Made by a program: the position numbers and the translations under genes | Source of the DNA: Streptomyces sp. WMMC940 | GTDB taxonomy: Bacteria; Actinomycetota; Actinomycetes; Streptomycetales; Streptomycetaceae | Assembly: GCF_027460265.1 (NCBI RefSeq) | Contig: NZ_JAPZBC010000001.1 | Location: 1,302,001 to 1,366,000 of the forward strand | Direction: 5' to 3' | Length of the DNA stretch: 64,000 bases | Notes under the pieces: model-generated | What the model was told of the DNA's origin: nothing | What the model saw: only the letters and a program-made list of their open reading frames with translations | The model's database searches: none | Shown here: positions 26,670 to 35,152 of the stretch, piece by piece | How the letters are laid out: every line of letters begins with the position of its first letter | Position numbering within the stretch: position 1 is the first letter of the stretch

Positions 26670-28000
26670 CGGGTCTCCTCCACGCTCTCCGCCACGGCGG
26701 CGGGGGCGGTGATGCGGACACGGTCGGCACGGTGGTGCTCGGTGTGGAGCACGGCGAGCCGCCAGCCGTCGACGTCGAGGCGGTCGGCGGTGGTCGGGAT
26801 GCGCTCCAGCCGCATGGCGATCAGTCCCGCCAGGGTCTCGTACGGGCCGTCGGGCGCGGCGAAGCCGATCTCCCGGAGCTGGTCGATACGGACGCTGCCG
26901 TCGGCGTGCCACACCGGACGGCCGTCGAGCGCGGGCTCGGCGGGCGCCAGGTCGGGCGTCTCGTGGGGGTCGTGCTCGTCGCGGACCTCACCGACGACCT
27001 CCTCGACGATGTCCTCGACGGTGGCGACGCCGGCGGTGCCCCCGTACTCGTCGATGATCACGGCCATGGTACGGGCTCTGCGCAGCCGGCCGAGGAGCTT
27101 GTCCACCGGCAGCGAGTGCGGCACCAGGAGGGGCGCGGTGGCCAGGTCGGCTATCGGCGTGAGCGGCCGCTTGTCCTCGTCGAGGGCGAGGACGTCGCGG
27201 ATGTGCACGGTGCCGATGACCTCGTCGAGGCTGTCCCGGTAGACCGGGAAGCGGGACAGGCCGGTGGCGAGGGTGAGGTTCGCCGCGTCCGCCGCCGTGG
27301 CGTGCACTTCGAGGGCGCGGACGTCGACGCGGGGCGTCATGACGTTCTCCGCCGTCAGCTCGCCCAGGTGCAGGGTGCGGACGAACAGTTCCGCCGAGTC
27401 GGCCTCGATGGCGCCCTCCCGGGCCGAGTGCCGCGCGAGCGCGATCAGTTCCTCGGGTGTACGGGCCGACGCCAGCTCCTCGGCGGGTTCCAGCCCGAAC
27501 CGGCGCACGATCCGGTTCGCGGTGTTGTTCAGGTGGTGGATCAGCGGTCCGAAGGCGGCGGTGAAGCCGCGCTGCGGCCCGGCCACGACCCTGGCCACGG
27601 CGAGCGGGCGCGAGATCGCCCAGTTCTTGGGCACGAGCTCGCCGACCACCATCAGGACGACGGTCGAGATCGCGACGCCGAGCAGCGTCGACACGGTCGG
27701 GACGACGCCGGGGGGCAGTCCCACCGCCTCGAGCGGGCCGCGCAGCAGGGCCGAGACGGACGGTTCCGCGAGCATGCCGATCACCAGCGAGGTCACGGTG
27801 ATGCCCAGCTGGGCACCGGACAGCTGGAGGGTGAGGCGCTTCACGGCCTTGAGGGCGCTCTCGGCGCCCCGGTCGCCGGCCCGCGCCGCACGCTCCAGCT
27901 CACCGCGTTCGACGGTGGTGAGGGAGAACTCGGCCGCGACGAAGACGGCGCAGGCGAGCGTGAGCGCCAGGGCGACGAGCAGCAGGAGCACTTCGGTCAC
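26666..28000 (-). CDS. CNNM/CorC-type membrane protein with CBS pair and CorC domain
   Basis: A 444-residue protein. DUF21 domain at the N-terminus (LACAVFVAAEFSLTTVERGELERAA; GELVPKNWAISRPL), two CBS domains (AENVMTPRVDVRALEV; KRPLTPIADLATAPLLVPHSLPVDKLL; AVIIDEYGGTAGVATVEDIVEEVVGEV), and a C-terminal CorC_HlyC domain (RIDQLREIGFAAPDGPYETLAGLIAMRLERIP). It is the first gene of a translationally coupled pair with a shorter paralogue, which suggests a heteromeric divalent-cation exporter or regulator. Confidence 0.9.
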   Translation of the reverse strand: MTEVLLLLVALALTLACAVFVAAEFSLTTVERGELERAARAGDRGAESALKAVKRLTLQLSGAQLGITVTSLVIGMLAEPSVSALLRGPLEAVGLPPGVVPTVSTLLGVAISTVVLMVVGELVPKNWAISRPLAVARVVAGPQRGFTAAFGPLIHHLNNTANRIVRRFGLEPAEELASARTPEELIALARHSAREGAIEADSAELFVRTLHLGELTAENVMTPRVDVRALEVHATAADAANLTLATGLSRFPVYRDSLDEVIGTVHIRDVLALDEDKRPLTPIADLATAPLLVPHSLPVDKLLGRLRRARTMAVIIDEYGGTAGVATVEDIVEEVVGEVRDEHDPHETPDLAPAEPALDGRPVWHADGSVRIDQLREIGFAAPDGPYETLAGLIAMRLERIPTTADRLDVDGWRLAVLHTEHHRADRVRITAPAAVAESVEETR

Positions 28001-28277
28001 CGTGCCACCTCCCGGCCCTTGGAGAACGGTGGGCGGGACGGGGCACGGCTGGGACTGGGAGGTTCACCCATTGCGGGTCTGCTGCTCCTTCGTGGCTCGA
28101 CGGACCGGGATCGGCCCTGTTGGGGTCATGGTCGGGACAGTGTCCGCCGAACCATGGTAAAGGAGGGGTAAAGCGACTGGCCATTCCCTTTGCACTGGCC
28201 ACCCGTAGGGCGTTTTCGGCCGTTCCGGTGCCGCGCCCGGTGTGTACGGGCCGCGGCGGGTGCTCCCCTCCTATGCT

Positions 28278-28293
28278 TCTACATGCGTGTAGA
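28278..28293. promoter_or_regulatory. BlaI-type operator upstream of the Spo0M homologue
   Basis: TCTACATGCGTGTAGA: arms TCTACA/TGTAGA with a 4-base spacer. The same arms and spacing occur before the blaI-like gene (31137). A possible -10 (TATGCT, 28272-28277) lies just upstream, so binding would block transcription of the gene at 28440. Confidence 0.65.
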
Positions 28294-28303
28294 TAACGCC
28301 AGG

Positions 28304-28339
28304 GCGGTACGGGTTGTTCCCGCGGTACGGGATGTTCCC
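28304..28339. repeat. 18-bp tandem duplication in the spo0M leader
   Basis: GCGGTACGGGTTGTTCCC at 28304-28321 is followed directly by the same sequence with one change (T to A at 28332). It lies between the operator and the ribosome-binding site. Confidence 0.8.
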
Positions 28340-28439
28340 GGGGACGAGGAGCGGTGCCCCGCGGGCCCACCCCGCCCGTCCCCGCGGAATCGCCGCGTCG
28401 TCCCACAGGAATCCCGCACACGAAGGAGTGAACGCCACG

Positions 28440-29495
28440 ATGGTGTTCAAGCGACTGCTCGGCTCGGTCGGCGTCGGAGGCCCGGCCGTCGACACGGTCC
28501 TCGCCCCCGGAGCCGTCCCGCCCGGGGGCACTCTCACCGGCGAGGTCCGGCTCGAGGGCGGGGACACCGCCTTCGAGATCGAGCACATCACCCTGGAGTT
28601 CGTCGCCCGCGTCGAAGCGGAGAGCCGGGAAGCCGGCGAAGGGGAGCGGGAGGCGGAGGTCGCCTTCGAGCGGTTCACGGTGGGCGGCGGGTTCCGGCTC
28701 GACCCGGGCGTGCGGCACGTCGTCCCCTTCGCGGTGACGGTGCCCTGGGAGACGCCGGTGACCGAGTTGCACGGACAGGCGCTCGGCGTCGTGCTCGGTG
28801 TGCGCACGGAGCTCGGCGTGGCCGGCGCCCGGGACAGGGGCGACCTGGACCTGCTGGCCGTGCGGCCGCTCCCGGTGCAGGAAGCGGTACTGGAGGCATT
28901 CGGGCAGCTCGGCTTCGGCTTCCGGTCCGCCGACATCGAATACGGACGCATCGGGGGCACGGGGCAGCAACTGCCCTTCCACCAGGAGATCGAGCTCACC
29001 CCGCCCCCGCACGACGCCCACGCGGTCGACGAGGTCGAGGTGACCTTCCTCGCCGGACCGGGCCGTGTGGAGGTGGTCCTCGAGGCGGACCGGCGGGGAG
29101 GGCTGTCCGCGGACGGCCACGAAGCGCCGGCCCGTTTCGACGTCGCCCACGACGAGGCCGGCGACACGGACTGGAAGACCAGGGTCCGCGCCTGGCTGCA
29201 CTATCTGCTGGAGCACCGCTCCGGCCCCGCCGGGCACGGGCCGCACGGCGGCAACGCCGCCCACGGCCTCGTCCACGGCGGCGGGCACGAGGACCACCAC
29301 CACGCCGGGCACCACGGCCACCACCGCGGCGGTCACCACGGACCCGGCACGGGCGCCGCGGTGGCCGTCGGCGCGGCGGGCCTGGCCGTCGGCGCGGGCA
29401 TCGTCGGCGCGGAGGTCGTGGACGAGATCGGTGACGCCTTCGAGGACGAGGGCCCGGACGGGAGCGACGCGGAAGGCGAGGGCGAGGAGGGCTGA
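28440..29495 (+). CDS. Spo0M-family arrestin-like protein
   Basis: A 351-residue protein. Residues 1-260 are a SpoOM (sporulation-control) domain of two beta-sandwiches, as in arrestins: MVFKRLLGSVGVGGPAVDTVL, PGGTLTGEVRLEGGDTAFEIEHITLEFVARVE, VPFAVTVPWETPVTELHG. The C-terminal ~90 residues are a His/Gly-rich segment (HGGGHEDHHHAGHHGHHRGG) that may bind metal, followed by a hydrophobic stretch and an acidic tail. ATG 28440 has GAAGGAGTG before it. In Bacillus, Spo0M influences sporulation and cell division; in Streptomyces its role is little defined. A BlaI-type operator lies upstream. Confidence 0.88.
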   Translation: MVFKRLLGSVGVGGPAVDTVLAPGAVPPGGTLTGEVRLEGGDTAFEIEHITLEFVARVEAESREAGEGEREAEVAFERFTVGGGFRLDPGVRHVVPFAVTVPWETPVTELHGQALGVVLGVRTELGVAGARDRGDLDLLAVRPLPVQEAVLEAFGQLGFGFRSADIEYGRIGGTGQQLPFHQEIELTPPPHDAHAVDEVEVTFLAGPGRVEVVLEADRRGGLSADGHEAPARFDVAHDEAGDTDWKTRVRAWLHYLLEHRSGPAGHGPHGGNAAHGLVHGGGHEDHHHAGHHGHHRGGHHGPGTGAAVAVGAAGLAVGAGIVGAEVVDEIGDAFEDEGPDGSDAEGEGEEG

Positions 29496-29686
29496 CGACC
29501 GACCGATCCTCCCGTGCCCGCGCCAAGGGCTGCCCCGTGGTCTCCGGTGGATCAGGGCGCGGCGTCAGATGCGGTGCATCGCAAGGCGCAGGGTCGTCCT
29601 CATGCCGGGTGCATTCGGGCGATCCGACAACGCAGCGAGGTGCCGCAGCCGTCGTCGTGCGCCCGCTGGGGAGCACGGGACAGCCC

Positions 29687-30625
29687 TTACAGCGGCGTCG
29701 CGGCCTTCAGCACCAGGAACAGCGCCACCGCCGAGTTCGCCGACGACAGCGCGGAAACCGCCGCCCCCGCCGCGGCGGTCCAGAGCGCCGCGCCCGCGGC
29801 GGTGAAGGCGGGCGGCCAGGTCCCGGCGGGCGGTACGGGCCCCAGCAGGGCGGCGACACGCCGCGGTACGGGGCCCGTCGCGAAAGCGGCCGGGACCGGG
29901 AACGGGGCGCCCCGGGACACCAGGCCCGCCTTGCCGACCGCCCTGGCGGTCACGCGCCGGTCGCCGATGGCCCCGGCGGCCTCCTCGTCCGCCCAGCGCT
30001 CCGCGCAGTAGGCGACGGCGGTGTGCAGGGGCAGCAGGAAGGGATTGGCGCGGGAGGCCAGCCGGGCCGCGAGGAGATGGCGGTGGTGACCCGCGGCCAG
30101 ATGCGCGCGCTCGTGCGCGAACAGGGCGCGGCGCTCACGCGAGTCGAGGCGGGCCAGCATGCCGGTGGACACCACGATCCGGCCCCGCACCTGGCCCCGG
30201 CCGCCGGGCAGCGCGTAGGCGTACGGCGAGTCGTCGGGCAGCACCGCGACGGGGGACGGCGGCAGCCCTTCCAGGGCGCGCTCCGCCCGGCGCCGGACGC
30301 GGTGGTGCCGCCACACCGTACGGACCGCGGCCGCCGCCACGGCGGCCAGCGCGGGGATGGCGGCCTTGCCGACGACCTCGTCGTACGGCACCGCCTCGCG
30401 CACCTCGGGGTCGGACCAGGTGTCCGGGAGCGGGTTGCCCGGCAGTTGCGCGGTGCCCACCACCATGATGAGCGCGAGGCAGAGGGTGCTGCACAGGGCC
30501 ATCAGGGCGCCGACCCCGGCCAGGAGACGCGTGGCGGTGCGGGGGTGCAGATGCTGCTCGGCGAGGCGCGCGATCGGCCAGGCCGTCAGGGGCAGCACCA
30601 GCGGCAGGAAGACGAAGACGCCCAC
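29687..30625 (-). CDS. M56-family membrane metallopeptidase (BlaR1/MecR1-like, no sensor domain)
   Basis: A 312-residue protein with about four to five membrane spans. The zinc-binding helix is ALFAHERAHLAAGHH (HExxH-type, residues ~168-182), preceded by VVSTGMLARLDSRER. The more distal ligand region is CAERWADEEA near 210. It lacks the extracellular penicillin-binding domain of true BlaR1, so the signal is unknown. The gene starts 4 bases after the BlaI-type repressor stop. In known pairs the peptidase relieves repression by causing BlaI cleavage. Confidence 0.88.
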   Translation of the reverse strand: MGVFVFLPLVLPLTAWPIARLAEQHLHPRTATRLLAGVGALMALCSTLCLALIMVVGTAQLPGNPLPDTWSDPEVREAVPYDEVVGKAAIPALAAVAAAAVRTVWRHHRVRRRAERALEGLPPSPVAVLPDDSPYAYALPGGRGQVRGRIVVSTGMLARLDSRERRALFAHERAHLAAGHHRHLLAARLASRANPFLLPLHTAVAYCAERWADEEAAGAIGDRRVTARAVGKAGLVSRGAPFPVPAAFATGPVPRRVAALLGPVPPAGTWPPAFTAAGAALWTAAAGAAVSALSSANSAVALFLVLKAATPL

Positions 30626-30629
30626 CCGG

Positions 30630-31040
30630 TCACTCCTCGGGATCGTCGTCCGCGTGGCCGAGCAGTTCGCGCAGCACCTGCTCGTCCTCGGGTGACAGGG
30701 AGGTGACGAAGCTGGTGAGCACCGCCTCCCGGTCCCGTTCGCCGTCGAGGACGCGGCGCATGCGCAGCGCGGCGAGCCCCGCCTGGTCGGCGGTCGCCTC
30801 CCAGGCGAACGACCGGCCCTCCCGCTGCCTGGTGACGGCGTTCTTGGCCTGCAGCCGGGACAGAATGGTCATGACGGTGGTGTACGCGAGCTGCCCGGGC
30901 AGGCGCTCCTTCACCCAGGCGGCCGTGACGGGTCCCGGCGCGGTCCTCAGCACCGACAGCACCTGTGCCTCGAGCTCGCCCTGTCCGCGTCTGCGTCCAC
31001 CGCCCTCAGGGAGGGAACCGCCCGTTCCCCGGTTGCCCAA
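30630..31040 (-). CDS. blaI: BlaI/MecI/CopY-family repressor
   Basis: A winged-helix repressor. The HTH region is GELEAQVLSVLRTAPGPVTAAWVKERLPGQLAYTTVMTILSRLQAK, then the wing AVTRQREGRSFAWEA, then a C-terminal dimerisation helix (LSPEDEQVLRELLGHADDDPEE). A TTG start at 31040 is preferred because GGGAGGGAG lies at the right distance; GTG 31103 in the same frame would add 21 residues but has no clear ribosome site. It is the first gene of a two-gene operon with the M56 peptidase, preceded by its operator at 31137. Confidence 0.85.
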   Translation of the reverse strand: MGNRGTGGSLPEGGGRRRGQGELEAQVLSVLRTAPGPVTAAWVKERLPGQLAYTTVMTILSRLQAKNAVTRQREGRSFAWEATADQAGLAALRMRRVLDGERDREAVLTSFVTSLSPEDEQVLRELLGHADDDPEE

Positions 31041-31136
31041 CTCCGTCTCCCTCCCGCCTCGTCGGCGTCCTCGCGGCCTCGCCGCCTCATCGTACTGATT
31101 CACGGCGAGTCTGGGCGCGTCACCGGACAGGCGACT

Positions 31137-31152
31137 TCTACACATCTGTAGA
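31137..31152. promoter_or_regulatory. BlaI-type operator of the blaI/M56 operon
   Basis: TCTACACATCTGTAGA: arms identical to those at 28278 with the same 4-base spacer, ~97 bases upstream of the preferred TTG start. This fits autoregulation. Confidence 0.7.
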
Positions 31153-31200
31153 CTTCGAGTGTCCCCAGTTCCGTCGCCCGCGTGCCGCCGCATCCGGGCA

Positions 31201-31353
31201 CTCACGTTCCTCTCCGAGGACGCCTCCACCGAGACCGCCATGGTGTTCGGGGAGCTGTAGCGCGACGGCGACGAGTGGAGGTTCCGCGCCGTGAGCCAGG
31301 GGCACGCCTCGGGGCTGACCGGCATCGCCTCCGACTTCGGCGGGGCGGTCTGA
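31201..31353 (+). pseudogene. 3' remnant of a TerD-family stress protein gene
   Basis: The frame reads LTFLSEDASTETAMVFGEL, stop, RDGDEWRFRAVSQGHASGL, GIASDFGGAV, stop. It matches the last ~50 residues of TerD-like tellurium-resistance/calcium-binding proteins (usual form ...ETAMVFGELYR...FRAVGQGYASGL...DFGV). The Tyr codon has become TAG (31258-31260). No upstream part of the gene is found. A strong hairpin follows. Confidence 0.75.
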
Positions 31354-31382
31354 CGCGAAACCCTGCGCCGCACGGCGGAACA

Positions 31383-31425
31383 CCGCCCCGGGGCGAACGG
31401 CGCGATGCCGTTCGCCCCGGGGCGG
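31383..31425. terminator. Strong hairpin terminator
   Basis: A perfect 19-bp stem (31383-31401 with 31407-31425) and 5-nt loop GCGAT. It follows the TerD remnant and also lies past the stop of the facing DUF5133 gene. Confidence 0.85.
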
Positions 31426-31454
31426 CGCCTTGCGCGGCGCTGCGACACGTCCCG

Positions 31455-31751
31455 TCAGGCGACGAGGGTGATGCCGCTGTCGTCACGGGGCTGGGCGGTC
31501 TCCTTCGACGGTCCGGGGAGCGGACCGCCGGTGGCGGGCGGGGGCACCTTCCCCGCTGCCGCCGCCCCCTGCAGCAGCGCGTCGGCCCGTTCGAGCGCGT
31601 CCGCGACGGTGCTCGTGGCCGTCATCACGCACAACGTGTAGCTCACGTCGTCCAGAGCACGACGGTTCTCGTCGTTCTTCGGTGCGGCGATGCGCAGGTC
31701 CGCGTAACGCGCCAGGAGGCTCCGAAGCGCCTTGGGGTCCGGCATCAACAC
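31455..31751 (-). CDS. DUF5133-family small protein
   Basis: A 98-residue soluble protein common in Streptomyces: (V)LMPDPKALRSLLARYADLRIA, then RRALDDVSYTLCVMTATSTVADALERADALL and a Pro/Gly tail. GTG 31751 is chosen since AAGGAG lies 8 bases upstream and family members start with LMP at this point; upstream in-frame ATGs have weaker sites. Function is not known. Confidence 0.75.
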   Translation of the reverse strand: MLMPDPKALRSLLARYADLRIAAPKNDENRRALDDVSYTLCVMTATSTVADALERADALLQGAAAAGKVPPPATGGPLPGPSKETAQPRDDSGITLVA

Positions 31752-31948
31752 AGCGTCCACTCCTTCTTCTGATGTGCTCACCATGTGCCCCGGAATCACC
31801 GTCGCATGCACGGCATTTCAGGCGTCCCTCACACGACGTCACAAGCTCGCCCGTATGTCCGTACGGTCGACGACACCGTGTTCCGGCGGCGTTAGAGTGC
31901 CGGGGCCCACCCCCCGAACGGACGTCCCACAGGAAGACCGAGCCCTTC

Positions 31949-32611
31949 GTGAACGACATCCACGAGTCCGGCTCCGTCGGCGAGCGCCGTCTCCAGCAGC
32001 TCCTCGGCACCGCCGAACAGGCAGAGAACTTCTACGACCGCCAGGTGCAGTCACGCCTCACCGGGCGGATGGCGGGCTTCGTCGCCCGGCAGACGATGAT
32101 GTTCCTGTCGACGGCGGACGCCGGCGGCGCCTGCGACATCACCTTCCGGGCCGGGCCGCCCGGCTTCGTCACCGTGCTCGACGACCGCACGCTGACCTAT
32201 CCCGAGTACCGGGGCAACGGCGTGCTCGCCAGCGCCGGGAACATCACCGAGAACCCCCATGTCGGCCTGCTCTTCGTCGACTTCACCCACGACCACGTCG
32301 GCCTGCACGTCAACGGGACGGCACGGCTCCGGGCCGACGAGGAGCAGCGGCCGGCGTGCCCCGGTCTGCCCGTGGACACCGCTCCGGGGCGCCGGCCCGA
32401 GTTCTGGGTGCACATCACGGTGGAGGAGGCGTACGTCCACTGCTCGAAGCACATCCCGCACCTGGAGCCGGCGCCCCGGCCCCGCCAGCGGACCGACCGG
32501 CCGCGCGACGGCGAGTACTTCGTCGCGCCCGAGCGGCTCGGGGCCCCGGCGTACGGGCCGGTTCCGCCCGCCCGGCCCTCCGGCGCACCGCACCCCGGCG
32601 CCCCGGTGTGA
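31949..32611 (+). CDS. Pyridoxamine-5'-phosphate-oxidase-like flavin protein
   Basis: A 220-residue protein with the split-barrel FMN-binding fold: TMMFLSTADAGGACDITFRAGPPGFVTVLDDRTLTYPEYRGNGVLASAGNITENPHVGLLFVDF. This central block is typical of the PNPOx-like group that reduces or binds flavins or F420-dependent substrates. The C-terminus is Pro-rich. The GTG start lies 12 bases after AGGAAG. It is convergent with the YihY gene. Substrate unknown. Confidence 0.8.
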   Translation: MNDIHESGSVGERRLQQLLGTAEQAENFYDRQVQSRLTGRMAGFVARQTMMFLSTADAGGACDITFRAGPPGFVTVLDDRTLTYPEYRGNGVLASAGNITENPHVGLLFVDFTHDHVGLHVNGTARLRADEEQRPACPGLPVDTAPGRRPEFWVHITVEEAYVHCSKHIPHLEPAPRPRQRTDRPRDGEYFVAPERLGAPAYGPVPPARPSGAPHPGAPV

Positions 32612-32636
32612 GGCGCCCGGCACCGGGCGAACGCGG

Positions 32637-33533
32637 TCACCGCGCCCGCGCCTTGACGAGCTCGGCCTCGAACTGCGCGCCCGCAAGCAGGGCGAGGTTG
32701 GAGACCCACAGCCAGACCAGGAACACGATGAACCCGGTCAGCGGCCCGTACAGCCGGTCGTAGGTGCCGACATGGGCGGTGTACGAGGTGAACACGGCGG
32801 AGGCGGCGAGCCAGAGCAGAACGGCGAGTCCGCCTCCGAGCGCCCGCCGCCGCTTCCCTCGGGCAGGTACCGGTCCCGAGCGGAAGAGCACCAGCACCAT
32901 CGTGGCCGCCAGGCAGAGCAGCAGGGGCCACTTGAGCACGTCCCAGGTGACGACCGCCGCCCCGTCGAGACCCAGCGCCCCGCCGAGCGCCACGGCCAGC
33001 TCGCCACTGAGGGTGAGCACCAGCGCGCTGGAGACGAGGGCGGCCAGCAGGACGCACGCCGTGACGACCGCACGGGGCACGGTCCGCCAGGCGGACCGTG
33101 CGTCCTCGACGCCGTGCATGGAGTGCAGGGCCCGGCGGAAGACGGCCAGATAGCTGGAGGCGGACCAGAGCGAGCCCACGAAGCCGATCAAGGCGACCAG
33201 CCGCGCCTGGGACTGCCGCCCCGCCAGGTCCCGCAGCGTTCCCTCCAGCAGCGGCCGGGTCTGGGACGGCACCAGCGCGGCCGCACGCTCGATCAGGGCA
33301 CCGGTCTGCGTGGCGTCGGCGAGCCCGGTGAGCGAGACGGTGACCAGCAGCATGGGGATCAGCGCCAGTACGGCGTAGTACGTCAGTGCCGCGGCCCAGT
33401 CCATGACGTCGTCGTTCCAGACGGACACCGGCGTCCGGCGCAGGGCGGTGAGCAGATCGGCCCGCGGGGGCAGCACCGCGGACGGGGTGCCGTCCGGCAC
33501 GGCCCCGCCGGTACGCGTCCGGTCACCGTGCAT
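32637..33533 (-). CDS. YihY/BrkB-family membrane protein
   Basis: A 298-residue protein with six membrane spans. Family signatures: WNDDVMDWAAALTYYAVLALIPMLLVTVSLTGL near residue 38, LWSASSYLAVFRRALHSM near 140, and YDRLYGPLTGFIVFLVWLWVSNLALLAGAQFEAEL at the C-terminus. ATG 33533 has CAGGAGACGA upstream. Formerly called ribonuclease BN; the transport or envelope role of the family is unsettled. Confidence 0.9.
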   Translation of the reverse strand: MHGDRTRTGGAVPDGTPSAVLPPRADLLTALRRTPVSVWNDDVMDWAAALTYYAVLALIPMLLVTVSLTGLADATQTGALIERAAALVPSQTRPLLEGTLRDLAGRQSQARLVALIGFVGSLWSASSYLAVFRRALHSMHGVEDARSAWRTVPRAVVTACVLLAALVSSALVLTLSGELAVALGGALGLDGAAVVTWDVLKWPLLLCLAATMVLVLFRSGPVPARGKRRRALGGGLAVLLWLAASAVFTSYTAHVGTYDRLYGPLTGFIVFLVWLWVSNLALLAGAQFEAELVKARAR

Positions 33534-33698
33534 GTCGTCTCCTGTCGCGAGGGAGTGCCCCGGTCCGTGTGCCCGTGGACGGCGAGTCACGCGGGCGGCG
33601 GCCCCCGACATCTGCCCGCATCCCGCCGGGCCATCCGTCCCGCGCGGACGTCATCGAGCGGGTGTGTCGTGGCCCCGGGTGTCCCCGGCCGGTAAAAA

Positions 33699-33709
33699 GA
33701 TATGGTTGC
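33699..33709 (+). promoter_or_regulatory. Shared 11-bp motif upstream of the first twin MarR gene
   Basis: GATATGGTTGC, 87 bases before ATG 33797, with GGCCGGT a few bases upstream. The identical 11-mer precedes the second MarR gene. GATAT could serve as part of a -10 element, or the motif could be a common regulator site. Confidence 0.4.
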
Positions 33710-33796
33710 GGTGGCGGGGACGGCCTCTGCCTCTGGATCTGCGGCGCTGCCACGGCCCCGCGAAATGAGGGTGACCGATTCGGGGTGTCGGAAGGT

Positions 33797-34297
33797 ATGG
33801 ACGCGAACCACTCTGCTTCCGGGCCCCGCCGGCGCGACGACCCGGCGGTGGGCCACGAGTTCGTCGAACTTCTCGAGGCCCTGTGGACACGGGGCCGTGA
33901 GGTGCCCTACGCGCCGGTCTCCGCGTCGCAGCTCCGTGTCCTCTACACCCTCGACCGCGACGAGGGGATCAACCTCCGGACCCTGGGCGAGCTGCTGGGC
34001 TCGGCCCCGCCCTCCGTCAGCCGGCTCTGCGACCGGCTCGAGGCGCTCGGTTTCGTCCGCCGGCTCCCCAGCCAGGTCAGCAGGCGCGAGCTGGAGCTCC
34101 ATCTGACCGGCCGCGGCCGGACCTACCTGCAGGAGCTGCGCAGCCGCAGGGACGCGTCGTTGCTCGAAGTGATCGCCGCGATGCCCCCGGCCGCGGCCAG
34201 GTCCCTCCTCCTGGGCCTGTCGGGCTTCCGGGACGCGCTCGGTGAGACGGGCTCCGCACCGGGGTTGCGCCCCGCCGACGACGCACGTTCCGCCTGA
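33797..34297 (+). CDS. MarR-family regulator (first of a tandem pair)
   Basis: A 166-residue winged-helix protein: EFVELLEALWTRGR, SASQLRVLYTLDRDEGINLRTLGELLGSAPPSVSRLCDRLEALGFVRRLPSQVSRRELELHLTGRGRTYLQELRSRRDASLLEVIAAM. The recognition helix is PPSVSRLCDRL. ATG 33797 gives the same N-terminal length as the downstream paralogue; GTG 33785 is an alternative. It is about 60% identical by eye to the protein at 34585, so the two are a tandem duplication. It lies near STAS and SpoIIE genes; target unknown. Confidence 0.85.
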   Translation: MDANHSASGPRRRDDPAVGHEFVELLEALWTRGREVPYAPVSASQLRVLYTLDRDEGINLRTLGELLGSAPPSVSRLCDRLEALGFVRRLPSQVSRRELELHLTGRGRTYLQELRSRRDASLLEVIAAMPPAAARSLLLGLSGFRDALGETGSAPGLRPADDARSA

Positions 34298-34426
34298 CCA
34301 GCCCGCCGGGCGCCGTCCGGGCGGTCCGGCGAGCGGGCGTTCTTCACGCCCGCCGCACCGGATCGTTCCCCAATCGTTCCCCCACCGGCACAAGGATCTG
34401 CGGCCGGTCGGGTAGTCGGGGGGAGG

Positions 34427-34437
34427 GATATGGTTGC
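34427..34437 (+). promoter_or_regulatory. Shared 11-bp motif upstream of the second twin MarR gene
   Basis: GATATGGTTGC, identical to 33699-33709, here 147 bases before ATG 34585 and again preceded by GGCCGGT (34402-34408). Two copies of ATCGTTCCCC lie further upstream near 34362-34382. Confidence 0.4.
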
Positions 34438-34584
34438 CCATGTACCCGCCTCGTGCCCGCGCGACGACGCCGGCCGCCGGAACCCCGGCCACCGGTATCC
34501 GTCCGGCGCCGGCGCGCGCGAGGCAGGGGCGCGGCACCGGGTCCGCGGCATCGGCGGAGCACGTCTGATTTGGAGTGTCACGGC

Positions 34585-35106
34585 ATGAGCACGAGTCCGG
34601 CTCCACGCTCGCGGCGGGCGACCGATGCGGCACGAGCGGCCTGCGACGTCATCGAGATGCTCGAGATCCTGTGGGAGCGGGGCAGGGACACCGCCTCGGC
34701 CGTCTCCGCCTCACAGCTCCGGGTGCTGTACAGCCTGGAGCGCGCCGACGGGATCAACCTGCGCACGCTCGGCGACGTCCTGGGCTCGGCGCCGTCGTCG
34801 GTCAGCAGGCTGTGCGACCGGCTGGAGGCCATGGGGCTCGTGGAACGCACCCCCAGCCCGGTGAGCCGCAGGGAGCTGACGATCCGCCTGACCGGCCACG
34901 GCCGGGCGTACCTCTCGGAGTTGCGGTCCCAGCGCGAGGAGGTCCTGCTGGCGGCGATCGAGGCGATGGACCCCGCGTCCCGTGCGGCGCTGCTCGAGGG
35001 ACTCCACGGATTCCGGGAGGCCGTGGTGGCGGACGGAGCCCGCAGCCCCGGTCCGGGCGGCGCCGGGAGCGCGGGCCCGGACGGCGGTTCCGCGAGGCAC
35101 GCGTAG
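34585..35106 (+). CDS. MarR-family regulator (second of a tandem pair)
   Basis: A 173-residue winged-helix protein with the core SASQLRVLYSLERADGINLRTLGDVLGSAPSSVSRLCDRLEAMGLVERTPSPVSRRELTIRLTGHGRAYLSELRSQRE. The C-terminal ~25 residues are Gly/Pro/Ala-rich. ATG 34585 follows TGGAG. It is a paralogue of the protein at 33797. Its stop faces that of the SpoIIE phosphatase gene. Confidence 0.87.
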   Translation: MSTSPAPRSRRATDAARAACDVIEMLEILWERGRDTASAVSASQLRVLYSLERADGINLRTLGDVLGSAPSSVSRLCDRLEAMGLVERTPSPVSRRELTIRLTGHGRAYLSELRSQREEVLLAAIEAMDPASRAALLEGLHGFREAVVADGARSPGPGGAGSAGPDGGSARHA

Positions 35107-35152
35107 CGGCCCAGGGCACTCCGCACCGCGCAGGCCGTCTCGTCCCGCCCGG

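Noticed and set aside
29496..29686. Possible gene between spo0M and the M56 gene
   Set aside because: Only short frames with shadow-like composition; treated as a spacer between convergent genes.
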